From the NCBI GenBank assembly GCA_023430565.1, contig JAEZAD010000336.1, positions 1 through 7,593 on the forward strand: a stretch of 7,593 bases of DNA, in the 5' to 3' direction. The notes beneath the pieces are model-generated. The model saw only the letters and a list, made by a program, of their open reading frames with translations. It was not told the DNA's origin and did no database searches. This DNA is from Verrucomicrobiota bacterium (GTDB lineage Bacteria > Verrucomicrobiota > Verrucomicrobiia > Opitutales > Opitutaceae). This document shows, in pieces, positions 1-7,459 of this stretch (position 1 is its first letter; every line of letters begins with the position of its first letter). The position numbers were made by a program, and so were the translations under genes.

Positions 1-2102
1 AGGACGTCAGCTCCGTCATCGAGCTCACCTCGTCGAAAATCGTCGAGGCGCTCCAGGCCCAGTCGATGACGTTCTACCTCGTCGAGGGCAACGACATCAC
101 TTTCAAGAACGTCTACTACTCGCCCACCCTCTGGGCCCAGGACGCCTCCCTCGAGAAGAGGCTCCAGCAAACCGCCGCCAAGCTTCTCGCGCTCAAACTC
201 CCCCTCGGCACCGGCGTCGTCGGCAAGGTCATCTCCACCGGCGAGCCCCTCTTCTTTCGCAACTCCGAGACGCAGGCCCCCATGATGGCCTCGCTCGCCC
301 AGACCACCGGCTTCGAGGTCCGCTCGATGCTGACGGTCCCGCTGAAGACCAACATCGTCATCGGCGCCATCCAGGTCCTCAACAAGGAGCAATCCGCCGG
401 CACCGGCGGCGAGTTCACCGAAAAGGATTTGGCTCTCCTTCAGGAGGTCGCCGAATACTCCGCCACGCTCATCCAGCGGATGGTCGACCCGAAATTCCAG
501 CTCTCGGCCGACGACACCGCGCGCTTCGTTTCCAAACTCACCGATCTCCCGCTCGTCACCAAGCCCGACGAAATCGAGATCGACGACAAACTCCTCGAGG
601 TCGTCGGCGACGCCGTCATCCGCCGCGAGGGCGTCTTCCCCCACAAACGCGTCTCGCCGACCTCCGTCGCGGTCCTCATGACCAACCCGCTCGACTACGC
701 CAAGCGCGAGGCGTTTTCGCAGGCGATGGATCTGGCGATCGAGGACGTCAGCGTCGTCTCCGCCACGCTGTTCGACTCGCTCCTCAAGAAATATTTCAAG
801 GACACCACCGCGCCCGGCACCACCTCCGTCGACATCAGCTCCGTCGCCGAGGAGATCAGCACCACGTTTTCCTCCGACGTCGTCGGCGACGTCAGTGCCG
901 CCGATCTCGAGAGCGAAGACTCCGCGCCCGTCATCCAACTCACCAATCGCATCATCGAGGACGCCTACGTTTCCGGCGCATCCGACATCCACATCGAGCC
1001 GATGGAAAAAGACCTGTTGATCCGCTACCGGATCGACGGCCTCTGCCAGGAAAAACTTCGCCTCCCGAAACAGGTCACCAACGCACTGATCACGCGCCTC
1101 AAGATCATGTGCAACCTCGACATCTCCGAGCGCCGCCTCCCGCAGGACGGACGCATCGTCTTCAAGAAATACACCAAGAAGAACATCGATATCGACCTCC
1201 GCGTTGCCACCGGCCCGATGAAGGACGGCGAGAAGGTCGTCATGCGCATTCTCGACAAGCAGAAGTCGACGCTCCCGCTTCCCGCCCTCGGCTTCTCCGA
1301 CGAAAATCTCGCCAAATACCGCGAGTGCATCCGCCAGCCCTACGGCATGATCCTGCACTGCGGCCCGACCGGCTCCGGCAAGTCGATGACGCTCTACTCC
1401 GCCCTCGGCGAAGTGAACACCCCCGACGTCAACATCCAGACCGCCGAAGATCCCATCGAATACACGCTCGCCGGCATCAACCAGATGCAGATGAACCGGC
1501 AGATCGGCCTCACCTTCGCTCGCGCCCTGCGCTGCTACCTGCGCATGGATCCTGACATCATCCTCGTCGGCGAAATCCGCGACGAGGAAACCGCACAGAT
1601 CGCCGTCGAGGCCGCGCTCACCGGCCACTTGCTCGTCTCGACACTGCACACCAACGACGCGCCTTCCACCGTCGCCCGCATCGGCGAAATGGGCGTCGAG
1701 CCGTTCAACATCTCCGCCTCCCTCGTCTGCGTCTGCGCCCAGCGCCTCCTCCGCCGCGTCTGCAAGAACTGCAAGATCCCCTACGAACCGCAGGGCCGCG
1801 AAAAATCCATCATCGAGAAAGCGCTCGGCTGGAACGGCCAGATTTTCAAAGCCAACCCGCAAGGCTGCCCGATGTGCAGCGGCACCGGCTATAAGGGCCG
1901 AGTCGGTATCCACGAATTGATGACCAACAGCGAAGAGCTGACCGAGGCCATCAACAAGGAAGTCGAAGTCGCCGACCTGAAACGCATCGCGATGCGCACC
2001 GGCATGAAGACGCTCCACCAGGATTCCATGCTGAAAGTGAAGATGGGCCTCACCACCATCGAAGAAGCCCTCAGCAACGTCCCCCCCGACCTCATCCTCT
2101 AG
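1..2102 (+). CDS. GAF-domain GspE/PilB-type secretion/pilus motor ATPase (5' partial)
   Basis: Hexameric ATPase that powers pilin or pseudopilin polymerisation at the cytoplasmic face of a type IV pilus or type II secretion machine. The frame is open to the left edge, so the true start is outside the window; residues here are numbered from the in-frame Met at 66, and 21 more residues are visible before it. Order of domains: GAF domain (window edge to about residue 138, with a GTGVVGKV...TGEPL stretch and an NK-x9-F-xxx-D motif at N106-D121); a partial T2SSE/MshEN-like N-terminal domain (about 155-245); a variable linker (245-285); then the ATPase. The ATPase shows the Asp-box region DIHIEP (D307), Walker A GPTGSGKS (433-440), Walker B DPDIILVGEIRD (495-506), His box STLHTND (H528) and the zinc CxxC pair (C566/C569 and C601/C604). 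It looks intact and active. GspE and PilB cannot be told apart without the neighbouring pilus genes. The GAF fusion is the unusual part and suggests ligand control of the motor. Confidence 0.95.
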   Translation, partial: DVSSVIELTSSKIVEALQAQSMTFYLVEGNDITFKNVYYSPTLWAQDASLEKRLQQTAAKLLALKLPLGTGVVGKVISTGEPLFFRNSETQAPMMASLAQTTGFEVRSMLTVPLKTNIVIGAIQVLNKEQSAGTGGEFTEKDLALLQEVAEYSATLIQRMVDPKFQLSADDTARFVSKLTDLPLVTKPDEIEIDDKLLEVVGDAVIRREGVFPHKRVSPTSVAVLMTNPLDYAKREAFSQAMDLAIEDVSVVSATLFDSLLKKYFKDTTAPGTTSVDISSVAEEISTTFSSDVVGDVSAADLESEDSAPVIQLTNRIIEDAYVSGASDIHIEPMEKDLLIRYRIDGLCQEKLRLPKQVTNALITRLKIMCNLDISERRLPQDGRIVFKKYTKKNIDIDLRVATGPMKDGEKVVMRILDKQKSTLPLPALGFSDENLAKYRECIRQPYGMILHCGPTGSGKSMTLYSALGEVNTPDVNIQTAEDPIEYTLAGINQMQMNRQIGLTFARALRCYLRMDPDIILVGEIRDEETAQIAVEAALTGHLLVSTLHTNDAPSTVARIGEMGVEPFNISASLVCVCAQRLLRRVCKNCKIPYEPQGREKSIIEKALGWNGQIFKANPQGCPMCSGTGYKGRVGIHELMTNSEELTEAINKEVEVADLKRIAMRTGMKTLHQDSMLKVKMGLTTIEEALSNVPPDLIL

Positions 2103-2119
2103 CCCCGCTCCCTCAGGAT

Positions 2120-2140
2120 GCGCGGGTGCCCTCACCGCGC
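2120..2140 (+). terminator. Stem-loop just after the ATPase stop codon, possible terminator
   Basis: Bases 2120-2128 (GCGCGGGTG) pair with 2133-2140 (CACCGCGC), giving an 8 bp GC-rich stem with one bulged G and a CCCT loop, 17 bases after the stop codon. No T tract follows (the next bases are AAAGTTG), so this is not a classical Rho-independent terminator. It may still mark the transcript end, or it may be chance in GC-rich DNA. Confidence 0.3.
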
Positions 2141-2234
2141 AAAGTTGCGCCCGCCCCCGGCGCTTTTCTTCAATCGAGCTGCGCCGCGATATTGCACACC
2201 GCTGTCGTCACTGCTGTGGTGGATGCATTCCTCC

Positions 2235-4736
2235 ATGCTTCACTACCCCTCCTTCCGCCTGTTCTCGGCCGCTTTCCTCGCCGCGCTCCTCACCGCGCCC
2301 GCCGTCAGCCAGATGCAGCCCCACGCGCGTCTCGACGACCAACTTCTTCCGATCGTCGCGTGTAGCGAAAAAGACATTACGGTTCTCCGTTCCGGACGAA
2401 AGCACCGCACGCTCGACCTGAACTTCGAAATCCGCCGGGCCCCCGGATTCGCCGACGGCTTTGTCCAGATCTCCGATGTCCACGCCGACACCGATCCGCT
2501 TCGCGACGCGCCCCTCAAGGAACGCACCCACCCCAGCGCCATCCGCTTTCGCTACACCGCCAAACTCACCGCAGATCGCGCGCTCGACGACTGCTACGCG
2601 CTTCTCACCTTCATCGGCCAGGGTTCCATCCAACGAAAACTCATTCCCGTCGGCCGCCTCGCCGCGGGCAAACCCAAGGAAATCGAAGTCGAGCTCCGCA
2701 GCCAGGTCGACGGCCCCGGCTCCCTCCATCTCTTCTCCGAAACCCTCGAGGTCCGCTCGACCGAACACCCCGACACCTACGACGTCCAGGCCTTCTATGA
2801 CGACTTGCTGAAAAACGTGAAGGGCATCGCCGCCGCCGAACTTGTGAAATTCAACGACGTCAACCCGCACGAACTTTCCGTCGACGGCCGTCAACTCGCC
2901 ACCGTCCGCAAGCGCGACGGCAAGAAGGAACTCATCGTCTACGACCTCTCGTCCATGAAACTCCTTTGCCAGGTGCCCGTCGCCGAGGCCGACGACTATG
3001 TCGGTGATCTCACCTGGGTCTCCGACACGGAGGTCGCGTTCATCGCGGAAGACGATTATGAGAGCAATTCCACCAGCCAATACCACCGGTCGAACTCGCA
3101 ATTCCGGCTCCATCTGCTTGATGTGCCAAGCGGCCAATCCGAGCGACTCTCCGCCGACGTTTACTCCATCATCGCCGCCCTGCCCGAGCAGCGCCATGTC
3201 CTCGTTGTGATCGGCGGTCGCTACGGCAGCGCGTTCTACAAGCTCGACGTCCGCACGAAGAAGACTTCCGACCTCGAGGATCCTGCTTACGGCTTCTACC
3301 TCTTCGACCGCCACGGCGTCGCTCGCGTCCGCATGAAATTCGAAAAGGACCGGCAGGAATTCTTCTGCCGGCCGACGGCGGACTCCAACTGGCGCCGTAT
3401 CGACGACCTGGTGAAACAGCCCGGGCTCAATTTCGATAACAAAGCCGCTCACCGCCTCGACCGCGTCGCCGACGTCCACTCCATCGGGCCCGACGGCGAC
3501 ACGCTTTATGTTTCCACCCGGCTCGGCACCGACCGCTTCGAGCTCGCCGCATTCAGCATGTCCGAGGGCGTCATCAAAAAGACCATCGCCCGGCATCCGC
3601 GCTACGACCTCACCACCAATGACGGCGGCCTGGCTCGTTTGCTCTTCGCCAAAAATTCCCCGCAGCTACTCGGCCTCGTTTTCGAGGCCCAGAAACCGCA
3701 GGTCGTGTGGCTCGATCCGCGCTACCAAGCCGTGCAGAAGGCGATCGATCAGTCCTTTCCCGACCACCTCAACTTGCCCATCGACTGGTCCGAGGACGGG
3801 GCGACCTTCATCTTCATGTCCACAAACGACCGCGATCCCGGCACGTTCTACGTCTTCCGCGCGGCGGAAAATCGGATCATCGCGGTGCTCGAATTGGGCG
3901 CTCACTTGAAGGACCGCGCGCTCGCCCGCACCACGCCCGTCGAGTTCCGGACACGCGATGGCCAGAAGATCGCCGGCTACGTCACCCGTCCAACGGACTC
4001 CAGCGGCCCCGCACCCCTGCTCGTCAACGTCCACGGCGGCCCCATGGCCCGCGACAGCTGGCGCTTCGACGCCACCAACCAGTTCTTCGCCACCCGCGGC
4101 TACCTCGTCCTCCAGGTCAACTACCGCGGCTCCTCCGGCTACGGTGCCGCCTACCAAAACGCCGGACTCCTCGCCCGCCTCGACACCGTCGTCATCGATG
4201 ACATTGCCGACGCCGTCCGCCACCTCATCGAAAACGGCGAAGTCGACCCGTCCCGCGTCGCGATCACGGGCGCGAGCTTCGGCGGCTGGGCCACCTACAT
4301 CAGCCTCGCCAAATACCCCGACCTCTACCGCGCCGGCATCGCCGTCGCCGCCGTCTCCAGCTGGCGTAAAACGCTCCGCGACGATCGCTGGACCTTTAAC
4401 AACCAGGTCGCCTACCGCTTCTGGAAAACCCTCCTCGAGCGCGAAAACTTCAAAGCCGACGAGCCTTTCATCGATCCGTTGCTCCGCTCCGCCGAAATCA
4501 AGCAGCCCGTTTTCATCATCCACGGCGAACTCGATCCCATCGTCCACGCCACTGAAGCGAAGGAAATGCTCAACGCCCTCCGCAATCACAACGCCAACGT
4601 CCAGGCCAAATCCTTTCCCCTCGGCGGCCACGGCAACTGGAACGTGAACGACCGCGTCATCTATCTTAACGAAATGGGCGCCTTCCTCGAACGACACCTC
4701 GCACCCGCCGCTCCGACCCTCGCCGCCGCGCCCTGA
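2235..4736 (+). CDS. Secreted S9-family (prolyl-oligopeptidase-like) serine peptidase
   Basis: Predicted exported serine peptidase that cleaves peptides in the periplasm or outside the cell. Start chosen at ATG 2235 (833 aa) because it opens directly into a signal peptide: Arg8, a hydrophobic core at about 9-19 (LFSAAFLAALL) and likely cleavage after AVS (25/26). ATG 2223, four codons earlier, is also possible; the frame is open to 2118, but that extension does not look like protein. Residues 26 to about 200 are a beta-rich region not usual in S9 enzymes. A beta-propeller follows (about 203-560), then the alpha/beta-hydrolase domain (about 565-820) with the oxyanion-side HGGP (600-603), nucleophile elbow GASFGG (Ser681), Asp767 in HGELDP and His799 in GGHGN. 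The catalytic triad is complete. The gene lies 132 bases after the ATPase. A weak GATATT at 2188-2193 is the only -10-like sequence seen, with no good -35. The exact S9 subfamily and substrate are not clear; the hydrolase domain resembles acylaminoacyl-peptidase/dipeptidyl-peptidase types. Confidence 0.92.
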   Translation: MLHYPSFRLFSAAFLAALLTAPAVSQMQPHARLDDQLLPIVACSEKDITVLRSGRKHRTLDLNFEIRRAPGFADGFVQISDVHADTDPLRDAPLKERTHPSAIRFRYTAKLTADRALDDCYALLTFIGQGSIQRKLIPVGRLAAGKPKEIEVELRSQVDGPGSLHLFSETLEVRSTEHPDTYDVQAFYDDLLKNVKGIAAAELVKFNDVNPHELSVDGRQLATVRKRDGKKELIVYDLSSMKLLCQVPVAEADDYVGDLTWVSDTEVAFIAEDDYESNSTSQYHRSNSQFRLHLLDVPSGQSERLSADVYSIIAALPEQRHVLVVIGGRYGSAFYKLDVRTKKTSDLEDPAYGFYLFDRHGVARVRMKFEKDRQEFFCRPTADSNWRRIDDLVKQPGLNFDNKAAHRLDRVADVHSIGPDGDTLYVSTRLGTDRFELAAFSMSEGVIKKTIARHPRYDLTTNDGGLARLLFAKNSPQLLGLVFEAQKPQVVWLDPRYQAVQKAIDQSFPDHLNLPIDWSEDGATFIFMSTNDRDPGTFYVFRAAENRIIAVLELGAHLKDRALARTTPVEFRTRDGQKIAGYVTRPTDSSGPAPLLVNVHGGPMARDSWRFDATNQFFATRGYLVLQVNYRGSSGYGAAYQNAGLLARLDTVVIDDIADAVRHLIENGEVDPSRVAITGASFGGWATYISLAKYPDLYRAGIAVAAVSSWRKTLRDDRWTFNNQVAYRFWKTLLERENFKADEPFIDPLLRSAEIKQPVFIIHGELDPIVHATEAKEMLNALRNHNANVQAKSFPLGGHGNWNVNDRVIYLNEMGAFLERHLAPAAPTLAAAP

Positions 4737-4805
4737 TCCGCCAGCCGCGCCCCACTCGGTTTTTCCATCGCCAACGCCCGCGGCGCGCATTCTCTCGCTC
4801 CCGGA

Positions 4806-6221
4806 ATGCCCGCTTCTCCCGTCTTCGTCGGCTTCACCGGACATCGCCGGCTCGCGGACCAGGCCCGCATCGCCGCCGCGATCCGCCGCGCCCTCGACGA
4901 GATCGCCGCCCACACCCGCGCCCGCCTCGTGGGCGTCTCCTCGATCGCCAGCGGCGCCGACACCCTTTTCGCCGAGGAACTCGCCCGCCGCGACGCCCCC
5001 TGGCTCCTCCTCCTCCCCTTTTCGCTCGAGAGGTTTCGCAACGACTTCGAACCCGACGAGTGGGCGCGCGTCGAAGCCCTCCTCCCCCGCGCGCTCAGCA
5101 CGCACGTCGAATCGCGCACCGACACAGCCGACCACGCCTACCTCGAATGCGGCCACCGCACCGTCGACGAAGCCGACGTGCTCATCGCCGTCTGGGACGG
5201 CCAGCCCGCCGCCGGCCCCGGCGGCACCGCCGATATCGTCGCTTACGCTCGCGCCCGCCAAAAACCTCTCATCGTCGTTCACGAACCCTCCGGCCAGCTT
5301 CAACCCGAACGCCTCGAACGTCTCCCCGCCGCGCCCGCTCTCCCCGATCGCGCGCCCTCCACCACCGGCCGCGCCGCCGCCGAAGCGCTCCTCGCCGCCT
5401 CCGACCGCCGCGCCCGCGAGCTCCGCCCCCGCGCCACCAATCTCGGCCTTCTCCTGATTATCGCCCACCAGCTCGCCACCGCCGTCGCCATCGTCGCCCT
5501 CGTCTGGGTCGGCATCGCCATCGTTCAATCGACCGCCACCTGGTTCAAACTCGCCATCCTCGCCGCCGCCCTCGTCACCCCGCTGCTGCTTCATCGCGCT
5601 CATCACGGCTGGCTCCATGCCCGTCTCCGCGCCGAGATCGTCCGCGCCGCGCTGCAACTCTGGCCACTCCCTCATCCCGAACAAACCTTCGCCGCCCTCC
5701 GCCTCCCCGGCTTCGAATCGCTCCAGCGTCACCTGCTCCTCCTCCGCCTCGAAGATCGCACGGCCGCGCGTCCGTTCGACGAAGCCCGCTCGCACTACCT
5801 CACCCATCGCGTCCTCGATCAGCACACCTATTTTTCCACCCAGGCCGGACGCGCTCACCGCAAGCTCACCCGCCTCCGCCGCGCCGCCTGCGCGTGCACC
5901 GCCGGCGCGATCCTCTGCGGCGCCAGCCTCGCGTTCCACCTGCCCGCTTGGGGCGCCATGTATCCGTTCGTCAAGCTCGCGGCCCTCACGCTTCCGCTCG
6001 TCACCGCCACCCTCATCGGCGCCGCCCTCGCCCTCGATTACGGCCGCCGCGCCGCCCGCTACCGCGAACTCGCCGACTTTCTTGCCGACGCCCGCGTCCG
6101 CCTCGAAAACGCCCGCAGCCCCGCCGGTCTCGACCGCACCGCGCTCGAGATCGAGCGCACGCTCCTCTTCGAAGTATGGGAGTGGTATTCACTCGCCCGT
6201 TACGCCTTCAGCTCTCATTGA
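4806..6221 (+). CDS. SLOG-domain protein with two transmembrane helix pairs (SLATT-like)
   Basis: 471-aa membrane protein with a cytosolic nucleotide-binding module. Residues 5 to about 160 look like a SLOG (DprA/LOG-like Rossmann) domain: VGFTGHRRL (8-16), SSIASGADTLFAEEL (45-59), DEADVLIAVWDG (121-132) and GPGGTADIVAYA (137-148), followed by a final strand KPLIVVHE. The LOG phosphoribohydrolase signature PGGxGTxxE is not kept (PGGTADIV here), which favours ligand binding over LOG catalysis. After a linker come two hydrophobic pairs, about 212-240 with 246-263, and 360-380 with 386-410. Each pair is followed by a basic helix (GWLHARLRAEIVR at 268-280; RYRELADFLADARVRL at 418-433). The protein ends in an acidic/aromatic helix (IERTLLFEVWEWYSL) as in SLATT/DUF4231-type effectors. 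The start fits because the first strand begins at once. It lies 69 bases after the peptidase gene and 25 bases before a patatin gene, with which it is probably co-transcribed. Likely role: sensing a nucleotide signal at the membrane. The SLOG call is fairly sure, the SLATT call moderate. Confidence 0.82.
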   Translation: MPASPVFVGFTGHRRLADQARIAAAIRRALDEIAAHTRARLVGVSSIASGADTLFAEELARRDAPWLLLLPFSLERFRNDFEPDEWARVEALLPRALSTHVESRTDTADHAYLECGHRTVDEADVLIAVWDGQPAAGPGGTADIVAYARARQKPLIVVHEPSGQLQPERLERLPAAPALPDRAPSTTGRAAAEALLAASDRRARELRPRATNLGLLLIIAHQLATAVAIVALVWVGIAIVQSTATWFKLAILAAALVTPLLLHRAHHGWLHARLRAEIVRAALQLWPLPHPEQTFAALRLPGFESLQRHLLLLRLEDRTAARPFDEARSHYLTHRVLDQHTYFSTQAGRAHRKLTRLRRAACACTAGAILCGASLAFHLPAWGAMYPFVKLAALTLPLVTATLIGAALALDYGRRAARYRELADFLADARVRLENARSPAGLDRTALEIERTLLFEVWEWYSLARYAFSSH

Positions 6222-6246
6222 CCGTCGCTTCTCTCTTTTCCAGCCC

Positions 6247-7344
6247 GTGAAACGCATCCTCACCCTCGACGGCGGCGGCATCCGCGGCGTTTTCAGCCTC
6301 GCGATCCTCAAGCACATCGAATCCCTCTTCCGCCAGCATCGCGGTCGCCCCGATCTCGTCCTCCGCGACGAATTCGATTTCTTCGCCGGCACCAGCACCG
6401 GCGCCATCATCGCCACCTGCCTCGCCTGGGGCCTCGGCGCCGACGAAATCCTTCGCCTCTACGAGGAGCGCGGCTCGGAAATGTTCGCCCGCGCGATGTG
6501 GCACCAGCGTTTCTTCCGCAACAAATACCGCGCCGATGTCATCGCCGATTTCTTCCGCCGCCAGTTCATCGAGGACGACGGCACGCCCGCCCTTCTCGGC
6601 ACGCAAAAACTCACGCACGCCGGCCAGCTGAAATACCTGCTGCTCGTCATGCGCAACGCCACCACCGGCTCCGCGTGGCCCGTCTCCAACAACCCCGCCG
6701 CCCTCTTCAACGCCGCCGACGACCCCGGCTGCAACCTCAACGTCCCCCTCTGGAAACTCCTCCGCGCCAGCTCCGCCGCCCCCACGTTTTTTCCGCCCGA
6801 GGAAATCACCCTCGGCGGCCGCACCAGCCTCTTCGTCGACGGCGGCCTCACGCCTTACAACAACCCCGCGCTCATCGCCGCGCTCATGGCCACGCTGCCG
6901 ACCTATCGCATGAACTGGTCCGCTCGCGCCGAAGACTTGCTCGTTGTATCCGTCGGCACCGGACACGTCCGCGCCCAGCTTCGCAAGAGCCAGGCCCGCG
7001 AACTCCACACCCTCGACTTCGCCCGCTACATCGCTCCCGCCATGATCTCCAGCGTCGCGATGGAGCAGGACATGATCTGCCGCGTCCTCGGCCGCTGCCT
7101 TCACGGCGCCGACATCGACATGGAAGTCGGCAACCTCCACGGCGACGGCCTGCTCTCCGACGCCGATAAAAAATTTACCTACGTCCGCTACGACCGCCGT
7201 TTCACCGCCGACGAAACCGACGCCTTCGAGAAAGCCACGAAGAAACAATTCAGCCTCGATAACCTCGACCTTATCCCCGAGCTGAAAAAATTCGGCGCCG
7301 ACTACGCCGCCGCCCACGTCCGCCCCGAACACCTGGCACTCTAG
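6247..7344 (+). CDS. Patatin-like phospholipase, CapV-like
   Basis: 365-aa lipid acyl hydrolase of the patatin family, expected to cleave membrane phospholipids with a Ser-Asp dyad. Motifs are complete: oxyanion loop DGGGIRG (8-14), nucleophile elbow GTSTG (Ser50) and the catalytic Asp in DGG (Asp198). RNKY (91-94), the LLRASSAAPTFFPP stretch (171-184) and the LLVVSVGTG strand (231-239) also fit the family. There is no signal peptide or transmembrane segment, so it should be cytosolic and act on the inner membrane. The start is taken as GTG 6247 because the patatin fold begins at KRILTLDGGG; the frame stays open far upstream (to 5617), but that part overlaps the SLOG gene and reads as low-complexity Ser/Pro/Ala. 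No Shine-Dalgarno is visible. It begins 25 bases after the SLOG-TM gene, so translational coupling is likely. Length and motifs match CapV-type CBASS effectors, but housekeeping patatins of similar size exist; the neighbour is what points to a conflict role. Confidence 0.9.
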   Translation: MKRILTLDGGGIRGVFSLAILKHIESLFRQHRGRPDLVLRDEFDFFAGTSTGAIIATCLAWGLGADEILRLYEERGSEMFARAMWHQRFFRNKYRADVIADFFRRQFIEDDGTPALLGTQKLTHAGQLKYLLLVMRNATTGSAWPVSNNPAALFNAADDPGCNLNVPLWKLLRASSAAPTFFPPEEITLGGRTSLFVDGGLTPYNNPALIAALMATLPTYRMNWSARAEDLLVVSVGTGHVRAQLRKSQARELHTLDFARYIAPAMISSVAMEQDMICRVLGRCLHGADIDMEVGNLHGDGLLSDADKKFTYVRYDRRFTADETDAFEKATKKQFSLDNLDLIPELKKFGADYAAAHVRPEHLAL

Positions 7345-7459
7345 CGGGCTCTACGAGGATCGGAGCGTTTCCAAGATCGTCTGTCATTCTGAGCGAAGCG
7401 AAGAATCCAGGTGTGCGCCTGCGGCCGTCGTTTCCGGAAAATCACAAACGGCTTCGTAT
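7345..7459. other. Intergenic gap between converging genes
   Basis: 115 bases between the patatin stop and the stop codon of a minus-strand gene. It holds the dispersed hairpin motif at 7382-7408 and a perfect 10-bp palindrome TTTCCGGAAA at 7431-7440. No classical terminator with a T tract is visible on either strand. Confidence 0.7.
7382..7408 (+). repeat. Dispersed hairpin motif (TCATTCTGAGCGAAGCG type)
   Basis: Perfect 5-bp arms ATTCT (7386-7390) and AGAAT (7402-7406) enclose GA, the mini-hairpin core GCGAAGC (7393-7399), and GA. I recall this sequence as a widespread interspersed motif in many bacterial genomes and metagenomes; read as protein on the minus strand it gives the recurrent spurious peptide ILRFAQNDR, seen here too. 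Only one copy is visible in the window, so repeat status rests on recall. Confidence 0.6.

Noticed and set aside
2118..2234. N-terminal extension of the S9 peptidase to the ATG at 2118
   Set aside because: The extra 39 residues would sit in front of a good signal peptide and would cover the stem-loop after the ATPase gene.
2208..3596. 462-codon open frame on the minus strand
   Set aside because: It is antisense to the peptidase, which has clear motifs, and is low-complexity Gly/Val/Glu-rich; a shadow frame.
4737..4805. Possible promoter or hairpin before the SLOG gene
   Set aside because: Only a 4-bp CGCC/GGCG stem and a short T run are present, with no -10/-35-like pair; too weak to call.
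3666..5939. 757-codon open frame on the minus strand
   Set aside because: It lies opposite the S9 peptidase and SLOG genes and reads as Gly/Glu/Val/Ala-rich sequence with no recognisable motif. It is an expected by-product of GC-rich codon use on the other strand.
5617..6246. Upstream extension of the patatin gene
   Set aside because: It would add 210 Ser/Pro/Ala-rich residues overlapping the SLOG gene; the patatin fold begins at the GTG at 6247.
5060..6250. 396-codon plus-strand frame inside the SLOG gene
   Set aside because: It consists of Arg/Pro/His repeats typical of an off-frame reading of GC-rich coding DNA.
6208..7332. 374-codon open frame on the minus strand
   Set aside because: It is antisense to almost all of the patatin gene and Gly/Val/Glu-rich; a shadow frame.
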